Origin: Candidatus Ruminimicrobiellum caprinum
GTDB taxonomy: Bacteria; Elusimicrobiota; Endomicrobiia; Endomicrobiales; Endomicrobiaceae
DNA length: 14,421 nt
Direction: 5' to 3'
Assembly: GCA_017413305.1 (NCBI GenBank)
Contig: JAFPUA010000007.1
Span: forward strand, 1 to 14,421
Shown: in pieces, positions 8,097 through 13,105 of the stretch
How positions within the stretch are numbered: position 1 is the first letter of the stretch
How the letters are laid out: each line of letters begins with the position of its first letter
The notes under the pieces: model-generated
Database searches by the model: none
What the model was told of the DNA's origin: nothing
What the model saw: the letters and a program-made list of their open reading frames with translations, nothing else
Position numbers and translations under genes: made by a program

Positions 8097-8122
8097 TAGC
8101 AGCTGTTAAGTAAGAGTGCTAA
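8096..8122. promoter_or_regulatory. CIRCE-like operator for HrcA
   Basis: CIRCE is TTAGCACTC-N9-GAGTGCTAA. Here the right half GAGTGCTAA (8114-8122) is perfect, the spacer is exactly 9 nt, and the left half is TTAGCAGCT (8096-8104), matching the first six bases only. Position over the transcription start of groESL is where CIRCE normally acts, so repression by HrcA with heat release is likely. The hrcA gene is not in the window. Confidence 0.85.
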
Positions 8123-8130
8123 AAATGCAA

Positions 8131-8160
8131 TTTATAATTTATAGTTTATAATTTATAATT
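8131..8160. repeat. Four-copy 7-bp tandem repeat in the groES leader
   Basis: TTTATAA, TTTATAG, TTTATAA, TTTATAA follow one another without gaps and end in TT. The array sits between the CIRCE-like site and the groES ribosome site, inside the predicted untranslated leader. Confidence 0.75.
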
Positions 8161-8199
8161 GAAAAAGCAAAATTTATATAAAAGGAATGGAGGCAGAAA

Positions 8200-8487
8200 A
8201 TGAAGTTAAGACCATTAGGTGACAGAATTTTGGTTAAAGCCGAAGAACCAAAAGAAAAGAAAATCGGCGGAATCATTATTCCCGACACGGCAAAAGAGAA
8301 ACCGCAGGAAGGAACAGTAGTTGCTGTAGGCAACGGAAAAATGGGTAAAGATGGAAAAGTTATACCTATGGATGTAAAAGTAGGCGATAAAGTATTGTAC
8401 GGTAAATATTCCGGAAATGAAGTTAAAATAGATAATGAAGCATTTTTGATAATGTCCCAAGATGACGTTTTGGGAATTCTTGAGTAA
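8200..8487 (+). CDS. groES: Co-chaperonin GroES
   Basis: Ten-kDa lid of the GroEL cavity, 95 residues, the standard length. MKLRPLGDRILVK opens the protein. The mobile loop that contacts GroEL is near EKKIGGIIIPDTA (about 19-31), and KEKPQEGTVVAVG follows as in other GroES proteins. The C-terminal third carries VGDKVLYGKYSGNEVKID. GGAGG at 8189-8193, 6 nt before the ATG, fixes the start. It is first in the groESL operon, controlled by the promoter and CIRCE-like site upstream, and lies 17 bp before groEL. Confidence 0.98.
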   Translation: MKLRPLGDRILVKAEEPKEKKIGGIIIPDTAKEKPQEGTVVAVGNGKMGKDGKVIPMDVKVGDKVLYGKYSGNEVKIDNEAFLIMSQDDVLGILE

Positions 8488-8504
8488 TAGGAGAGGTAAA
8501 AAAA

Positions 8505-10136
8505 ATGGCTAAACAATTAAAATACACAGATGACGCAAGAAAAGCAATGAAAGACGGCGTAGATAAACTTGCTAATGCCGTAAAAGTAACATTAGGACCT
8601 AAAGGAAGATATGTAGTTCTTGACAAAAAATTCGGTTCACCGACAGTAACCAACGACGGTGTAACCATAGCAAAAGAAATCGAACTTGAAGATCCTTTTG
8701 AAAATATGGGTGCACAATTGGTAAAAGAAGTTGCTTCCAAAACCAACGATATCGCAGGTGACGGAACAACAACAGCTACAGTACTTGCACAAACAATGAT
8801 CGGTGAAGGTTTAAGAAATATAACTTCAGGTGCAAACGCAAACCACATAAAGAAAGGTATTGATAAAGCAGTTGCTGCAGTTATAGAAGAAATCAAAAAA
8901 ATAGCAAAGAAAGTTTCCAGCAAAGAAGAAATAGCTCAAATAGCATCAATTTCTGCAAGCGATAAAGAAATCGGTGATTTGATAGCAAATGCAATGGATA
9001 AAGTAGGTAAAGACGGTGTTATAACAGTAGAAGAAGGTAAATCTGCAGATACTACTTTGGATGTGGTTGAAGGTATGCAGTTTGACAGAGGATATTCTTC
9101 TCCTTACTTTGTTACCGACGCAGAAAGAATGGAAGCTGTACTTGAAAATCCTTACATTATAATTACTGACAAGAAGATTTCTTCCATGCAGGAAATTCTT
9201 CCTTTACTTGAAAAAGTAGTTCAGACAGGTAAAGGTTTTATCATAATTGCTGAAGATATCGAAGGCGAAGCTTTGGCAACTTTGGTTGTTAACAAAATCA
9301 GAGGAACATTGAAAGTTATCGCTGTTAAAGCTCCTGGATTTGGTGACAGAAGAAAAGAAATGCTTCAAGATATAGCAATCCTTACAGGTGGAACGGTAAT
9401 TTCCGAAGAAACCGGTTTGAAACTTGATGCAGCAACTCTTGATATGTTAGGTCAGGCAAAAAGAGTGGTTGTTGATAAAGAAAATACAACAATCGTTTCA
9501 GGTTTGGGCGACAAGAAAGCAATTGATCAGAGAATTGCACAAATCAGAAAACAGATTGAAGAAACAAAATCTGATTACGATAGAGAAAAATTACAGGAAA
9601 GATTGGCAAAACTCGTCGGCGGAGTTGCAGTTATTAATGTAGGTGCAGCAACAGAAGCTGAAATGAAAGCTAAGAAATTTAAAGTTGAAGATGCAATGAA
9701 CGCAACAAGAGCAGGTGTTGAAGAAGGTATTGTTGCAGGCGGTGGAGTAGCATTACTTAAAGCTCAAGCAGTTCTTGACGGTGTAAAAGGTGCAGATGCC
9801 GATGAACAGACAGGTATCAATATAGTTAAAAAATCTTTGGAAGGTCCTATCAGACAGATTATTGAAAATGCAGGTATTGAAGCTTCCGTAATCGTTGATA
9901 AGATTAAGAACAAAAAAGAAGCTTCTTACGGATACAATGCGGATAACGATGAATTTGTTGATATGATTAAAGCAGGTATCGTTGACCCTGCAAAAGTTAC
10001 AAGAACAGCATTACAAAATGCAGCATCTATTGCAGGACTTGTTCTTACAACAGAAGCACTTGTAACAGATATTCCTGAAAAGAAAGATGCACCGGCAATG
10101 CCTCCGATGGGTGGAGGGATGCCTCCGATGTACTAA
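8505..10136 (+). CDS. groEL: Chaperonin GroEL
   Basis: Sixty-kDa subunit of the double-ring ATP-dependent folding chamber, 543 residues, normal length. ATP-site landmarks are VTLGPKGR (28-35), D51 in NDGVT and GDGTTTATVLA (85-95). The hinge and ATPase glycines occur in EEGIVAGGGVAL, and GDRRKEML marks the apical domain. The tail is PPMGGGMPPMY instead of the familiar GGM repeats ending in two methionines; it is still flexible and Gly/Met-rich. The ribosome site is AGGAG/GAGG at 8489-8496. It follows groES directly and shares its promoter. A large palindrome starting 24 bp after the stop probably ends the transcript. Confidence 0.99.
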   Translation: MAKQLKYTDDARKAMKDGVDKLANAVKVTLGPKGRYVVLDKKFGSPTVTNDGVTIAKEIELEDPFENMGAQLVKEVASKTNDIAGDGTTTATVLAQTMIGEGLRNITSGANANHIKKGIDKAVAAVIEEIKKIAKKVSSKEEIAQIASISASDKEIGDLIANAMDKVGKDGVITVEEGKSADTTLDVVEGMQFDRGYSSPYFVTDAERMEAVLENPYIIITDKKISSMQEILPLLEKVVQTGKGFIIIAEDIEGEALATLVVNKIRGTLKVIAVKAPGFGDRRKEMLQDIAILTGGTVISEETGLKLDAATLDMLGQAKRVVVDKENTTIVSGLGDKKAIDQRIAQIRKQIEETKSDYDREKLQERLAKLVGGVAVINVGAATEAEMKAKKFKVEDAMNATRAGVEEGIVAGGGVALLKAQAVLDGVKGADADEQTGINIVKKSLEGPIRQIIENAGIEASVIVDKIKNKKEASYGYNADNDEFVDMIKAGIVDPAKVTRTALQNAASIAGLVLTTEALVTDIPEKKDAPAMPPMGGGMPPMY

Positions 10137-10160
10137 TTTAAGTTAAGCCACATTTAGTAA

Positions 10161-10276
10161 GAAAAAAACAGAAATATTTTGGCTACAACTTTGAAACGCA
10201 AGAGCTTGAGTATTACACTACATACACATCACTCTTGCGTTTCTTCGTTTCGCCTAAAATCTTTGCTGTTTTTTTC
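10161..10276. repeat. Long imperfect inverted repeat, probable groEL terminator
   Basis: The outer arms GAAAAAAACAG (10161-10171) and CTGTTTTTTTC (10266-10276) are perfect complements. Pairing continues inward with AAA/TTT, then ATTTT/AAAAT, then GGC/GCC, broken only by one mismatch and two one-base bulges. After a small internal loop a 12-bp perfect stem follows, GAAACGCAAGAG (10193-10204) with CTCTTGCGTTTC (10232-10243), enclosing a 27-nt loop. The run of seven Ts on the 3' arm would act as a terminator for groEL. The size, over 100 nt, is large for a plain terminator, so a palindromic mobile or repeated element is a real alternative. Confidence 0.7.
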
Positions 10277-10467
10277 GGTTCTGACATATTATGGTTAAAC
10301 TTCATCTTTTCAGTTTTTTCTGTGTCCTTACATCTGTTGATAAAGTTTTTATAAAATAAAAACAGGGTTGCCGCTATGTCGCAACCCTGCACTGTAGGAA
10401 CATTTACGTTCCAAATATTTATAAAGATAAGCTTGTGTCTACGCCGCTTGCTACAGGTTCGTATCTT
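10213..10467 (-). other. Open frame with a 30-residue ATG-started tail, uncertain
   Basis: This minus-strand frame is free of stops for 84 codons, ending at TAA 10213-10215. The only ATGs are late; the first (10303-10305) would give a 30-residue, Lys-rich basic peptide beginning MKFNHNMSEPKK and ending KRKSDVYVV. No good ribosome site precedes that ATG. The upstream part of the frame runs through the minus-strand terminator hairpin, and the downstream part through the large palindrome, which argues against coding. It may be a degenerate gene, a coding-like repeat, or chance. Confidence 0.2.
10351..10389 (-). terminator. Intrinsic terminator reading on the minus strand
   Basis: CAGGGTTGC (10363-10371) pairs perfectly with GCAACCCTG (10381-10389) across a 9-nt loop. 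Read on the minus strand the stem is followed by TTTTTATTTTAT, a textbook T-tract. No intact minus-strand gene feeds it; the start-less open frame ending at 10419 stops 29 bp upstream of the stem. Confidence 0.85.
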
Positions 10468-10679
10468 TCATATAATTTAAAATTTTGTGTTATAATTCCT
10501 GCCTTTTCACTTAATACTCTAATACAAAGTTTTTCTCTAAAATCATTAGCCCCTACAGTGGAATAATCGTAATTAAAAGATGAAAAATATCTATTGTCTG
10601 TTGCATTAATTTTTAGTACAGGTTCGTAACATGTGTAACATCTTTGTACTGCATCTCCAGCATTTTTACCAAAAGAATT
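10419..10679 (-). pseudogene. 3' remnant of an unidentified gene
   Basis: Minus-strand frame open for 86 codons to TAA at 10419-10421, with an in-frame TAA immediately upstream at 10680-10682 and no ATG, GTG or TTG inside. The predicted residues look protein-like. They open NSFGKNAGDAVQRCYTCYEP, contain FNYDYSTVGANDFREKLC in the middle and end YEPVASGVDTSLSL. The tetrapeptide YEPV occurs twice, and there are three cysteines. I do not recognise the family. The stop is followed 29 bp later by a well-formed terminator on the same strand, as expected for the true 3' end of a gene whose 5' part has been lost. It ends 11 bp before the XRE start codon, so arrival of that gene may have removed the rest; this is inference. 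Confidence 0.45.
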
Positions 10680-10692
10680 TTATGAGGAGTTT

Positions 10693-11061
10693 ATGAAACG
10701 CAAAGGAAATTTTTTTGCCGAGCAGTTAAGAAAGATTTTATTTGAAAAAAAACTTACGCAAGAAGAGTTAGGTAATCTAATAGGCGTAAAAAGACCTATG
10801 ATCAGCCAATGGGTTACAGGAGTAAGAAATCCAAGTCTTAGCTCTATCAAAAGAATTGCTGAGGCATTGAAAGTTCCCGTAAAATATTTTGTTGACGATG
10901 AGAATATAAAGAAAGAAATAAAAAGTTATGAAAATAACGATGTTGTTAAATTGATGATGAGTTTAATAACGGAACACAATAAAGCTGTTGAAGAAAAAAT
11001 GAAACGGTTTGAATTGGAACTGAATTTAATTAAAAAAGAACTTTCTAAAATTAAAAAATAG
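10693..11061 (+). CDS. XRE-family helix-turn-helix regulator
   Basis: Small DNA-binding protein of 122 residues. The HTH_3/Cro-type domain covers about 9-65, with LTQEELGNLIGVKRPMISQW as helices 2-3 and RNPSLSSIKRIAEALKVPV completing the fold. After YFVDDE the C-terminal half (about 75-122) is highly charged and helical, ending ELELNLIKKELSKIKK, a probable coiled coil for dimerisation. GAGGAG (10684-10689) is only 3 nt from the ATG, a short spacing, and an ATG at 10682 opens a 4-codon frame ending in a TGA that overlaps this start. It is alone between groEL and mlaE, flanked by terminators, with no antitoxin partner or phage genes nearby. Target unknown. Confidence 0.85.
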   Translation: MKRKGNFFAEQLRKILFEKKLTQEELGNLIGVKRPMISQWVTGVRNPSLSSIKRIAEALKVPVKYFVDDENIKKEIKSYENNDVVKLMMSLITEHNKAVEEKMKRFELELNLIKKELSKIKK

Positions 11062-11080
11062 GGCTATATTTTTTTACAAC

Positions 11081-11118
11081 AAAAAACAGATACAGACAAA
11101 AAGCTGTATCTGTTTTTA
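11081..11118. terminator. Bidirectional intrinsic terminator
   Basis: CAGATACAG (11087-11095) pairs perfectly with CTGTATCTG (11104-11112) across an 8-nt loop, and five A-T pairs extend the base. An A-tract on the left and a T-tract on the right let it end both the XRE gene (plus) and the dnaB-alr-mlaE transcript (minus). Confidence 0.9.
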
Positions 11119-11135
11119 TTTATAAAATTTTGAAA

Positions 11136-11948
11136 TTAACTTATTTTTAAAGAAACCAATAAATCTGACAGGAAATAGTCGGATACTAATGTCAATATCA
11201 TCGATATCATAACAGAGCTGGTTGTAGCTTTTCCAACACCTTCTGCCCCGCCCGAACATTGAAAGCCTTTATGGCAGGCGACGGTAACAAGAATACCGGC
11301 AAAGAAAAATGATTTTATAAAACCATGAAGAAATGTTCTAACGGTCATAACATCTAAGATATCGCCCATATAAATTGTGGAAGGAATTCCCCAAGATAAG
11401 TTAGCTACAAGCAGACCACCGTAAATGCCGATAATATTTGATATTGCCGTAAGAAGAGGTAACATTAATATACAGGAGATAAAACGCGGAACAGCTAAAT
11501 ATCTGATGGGATTTGTCCCCAATGTATAAAGAGCATCAATCTGTTCGGTAACCTTCATTGTACCTATTTCTGCGGTTATTGCAGCTCCAACTCTTCCCGT
11601 AATAACGACTGCCGTAAGGACAGGTCCCAGCTCCATAACAAGCGCGTATCCGGTTATCATACCTATATAAACAGGTTCATTAAATAAGTTTGCGGTTGCT
11701 GAACCAACCTGCAACGCTAACACCATTCCTGTAAAAAATGAAGTAAGAAATATTATAGGAAACGACATATATCCCACTTCTACCATTTGAATAACGGTGT
11801 TTTTTATATCAATTTGTCCTCGTACAATGCACCAAAAGGTGTCAATAACAATTTCAGTGGCCTGACCCAGACCTTTGATATTGTTTTTTAACCTTTTCAT
11901 AAAAGGAACTTTTAAGATTTGTTCTTTCATATAAGAATTATATATCAT
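11136..11948 (-). CDS. mlaE: MlaE-family ABC transporter permease
   Basis: Inner-membrane permease of the MlaFEDB-type phospholipid transport system, which moves lipids between the membranes of diderm bacteria. 270 residues from the chosen start. The conserved core is present: FPIIFLTSFFTGMVLALQ, LGPVLTAVVITGRVGAAI, AEIGTMKVTEQIDAL and a late GGAEGVGKATTSSVM, with about five hydrophobic segments. I chose the ATG at 11946-11948 because it overlaps the alr stop as TAATG and has GAGGA 10 nt upstream. An in-frame ATG at 11987 would add 13 residues inside alr, and the later ones at 11930 and 11900 lack ribosome sites. The ATPase (MlaF) and MCE protein (MlaD) genes usually nearby are absent; a terminator follows at once. 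Confidence 0.9.
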   Translation of the reverse strand: MIYNSYMKEQILKVPFMKRLKNNIKGLGQATEIVIDTFWCIVRGQIDIKNTVIQMVEVGYMSFPIIFLTSFFTGMVLALQVGSATANLFNEPVYIGMITGYALVMELGPVLTAVVITGRVGAAITAEIGTMKVTEQIDALYTLGTNPIRYLAVPRFISCILMLPLLTAISNIIGIYGGLLVANLSWGIPSTIYMGDILDVMTVRTFLHGFIKSFFFAGILVTVACHKGFQCSGGAEGVGKATTSSVMISMILTLVSDYFLSDLLVSLKIS

Positions 11949-13105
11949 TAAACAATTATCCTCGGAACTCTGGGCGATATGGAACAAGTAACTTCATAAT
12001 TTATTGTGCTTTGAAGTTTTGCAAGTTCTTCTGCCTTAATAGTTTCCTTACCTTGTGTTCCTATTAAAACAACTTCGTCTCCGATGCTTACACCTTTAAC
12101 ATCCGTAACATCTATCATCATCATATCCATAGTAATTCTTCCTGCAACCGGGCATCTTTTTCCGCGGACAAGAACATCAGCTTTGTTGGATAATATTCTT
12201 GCATATCCGTCGGCATACCCCACAGGAACAGTTGCAATAACGGATGCTTTATTTGTTACAAAAGTTCTGCCGTAACTTACGCAGAACCCGGAAGGAACTT
12301 TTTTAAGATATATTATTTTTGTTTTCCAAGATAAAACAGGCTTTAATTTAAATTTTTGTTGAGAATGTTCAAAGGGGGATAAACCGTACAAACCTATTCC
12401 CGGACGAACCATATCAAGATGTGTTTTTTTACTTGAAAAAATTGCCGCCGTATTTGCGGCGTGAGCAGTAAACTTTAAACCTAAAGATTTTGCATATTTT
12501 ATAACTTCATTAAATTTGTCCAGCTGAAGTTGTGTGTAGGCCGGATTTGTATCGGCTACGGCAAAATGGGTATAAATGCCCGACATTTCTATATCGTCAT
12601 TTGCGGCTATTTTATCAAGAATAATCTTAGCGTTGTCGCTTGCAATTACGCCGACCCTTCCCATACCGGTGTCAACTTTCAAATGGAATTCAAGTTTTTT
12701 ACGATATTTCTTTGCAAGATGAGATAATTCGTGCAAGCCCTGAAGGCTGGATATGGTCGGAATCAAATCCCAAAAAGTTGCTACCGATAAATATTCTAAA
12801 GGATAACCGCTTCCGAAAACCAAAATTTTTGCTTTTATTCCTGCTTTTCTAAAAGAGATACCTTCCTCTATTGAGGAAACGGCTATACCATAAATACCTG
12901 CTTTAGCTGCTTCTTTTGCAAGTTCTATGCCACCATGTCCATATGCGTTGGATTTAATAACTGCCAAAACTTTGGTATCCTTTTTCAAAGATTCTTTAAT
13001 CTTTTTTAGGTTGAACAGAAAGTCGCTTTTATCTATTTCTACCCAATTAGGACGAAAAAAATTAATTTTCTGCTTTTTCAAACCTGCAGGCGGTTGTTCC
13101 TTCAT
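11948..13105 (-). CDS. alr: Alanine racemase
   Basis: PLP enzyme converting L-alanine to D-alanine for peptidoglycan, 385 residues, slightly longer at the N terminus than typical because of about 18 Lys-rich residues before NWVEID. The PLP lysine is K51 in AVIKSNAYGHG and the second catalytic base is Y278 in VSYGRTF. KVDTGMGRVG (143-152), HAANTAA (215-221) and RPGIGLYG (234-241) are standard Alr motifs. GGAGG (13113-13117), 7 nt before the ATG, lies inside dnaB. The ATG overlaps the dnaB stop as TAATG, and its own stop overlaps the mlaE start the same way. dnaB followed by alr is a common order in bacteria. Confidence 0.96.
   Translation of the reverse strand: MKEQPPAGLKKQKINFFRPNWVEIDKSDFLFNLKKIKESLKKDTKVLAVIKSNAYGHGGIELAKEAAKAGIYGIAVSSIEEGISFRKAGIKAKILVFGSGYPLEYLSVATFWDLIPTISSLQGLHELSHLAKKYRKKLEFHLKVDTGMGRVGVIASDNAKIILDKIAANDDIEMSGIYTHFAVADTNPAYTQLQLDKFNEVIKYAKSLGLKFTAHAANTAAIFSSKKTHLDMVRPGIGLYGLSPFEHSQQKFKLKPVLSWKTKIIYLKKVPSGFCVSYGRTFVTNKASVIATVPVGYADGYARILSNKADVLVRGKRCPVAGRITMDMMMIDVTDVKGVSIGDEVVLIGTQGKETIKAEELAKLQSTINYEVTCSISPRVPRIIV

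Larger units (their letters stand above)
10137..10692. other. Gene-poor region between groEL and the XRE gene
   Basis: This 556-bp stretch has no intact gene that I can support. It holds a long palindrome (10161-10276), a minus-strand terminator (10351-10389), a small hairpin GGAAC/GTTCC (10397-10412), an 86-codon minus-strand open frame without a start (10419-10679), a second minus-strand open frame (10213-10467) and a 12-bp direct repeat. Together this suggests decayed or inserted DNA rather than simple spacer. No convincing promoter for the XRE gene was found in it. Confidence 0.7.

Noticed and set aside
8139..8923. Long antisense open frames opposite groES and groEL
   Set aside because: They mirror the codon bias of highly conserved genes on the other strand, have no ribosome sites and cross the groES leader.
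10137..10320. Possible integron attC site (long imperfect inverted repeat next to a promoterless gene)
   Set aside because: GTTAAGC and GTTAAAC fit the GTTRRRY core, but no complementary RYYYAAC partner was found at the other end of the palindrome and no integrase gene is present.
10456..10465. tRNA-like T-loop GGTTCGTATC, and a similar GGTTCGTAAC at 10621
   Set aside because: No acceptor or anticodon stem can be built around either. Both arise from the repeated Tyr-Glu-Pro codons of the minus-strand frame.
10626..10639. GTAAC direct repeat with 9-bp period upstream of the XRE gene, as a possible operator
   Set aside because: It is explained by the Cys-Tyr-Thr-Cys-Tyr codons of the remnant frame and is too short to support an operator by itself.
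10693..11061. XRE gene as half of a toxin-antitoxin pair or prophage repressor
   Set aside because: No partner toxin-sized gene or phage gene is adjacent; it is isolated between terminators.
11946..11987. Upstream mlaE start at 11987 giving 283 residues
   Set aside because: It has no ribosome site and lies 40 nt inside alr, while the TAATG start at 11948 has GAGGA upstream and gives a normal N terminus.
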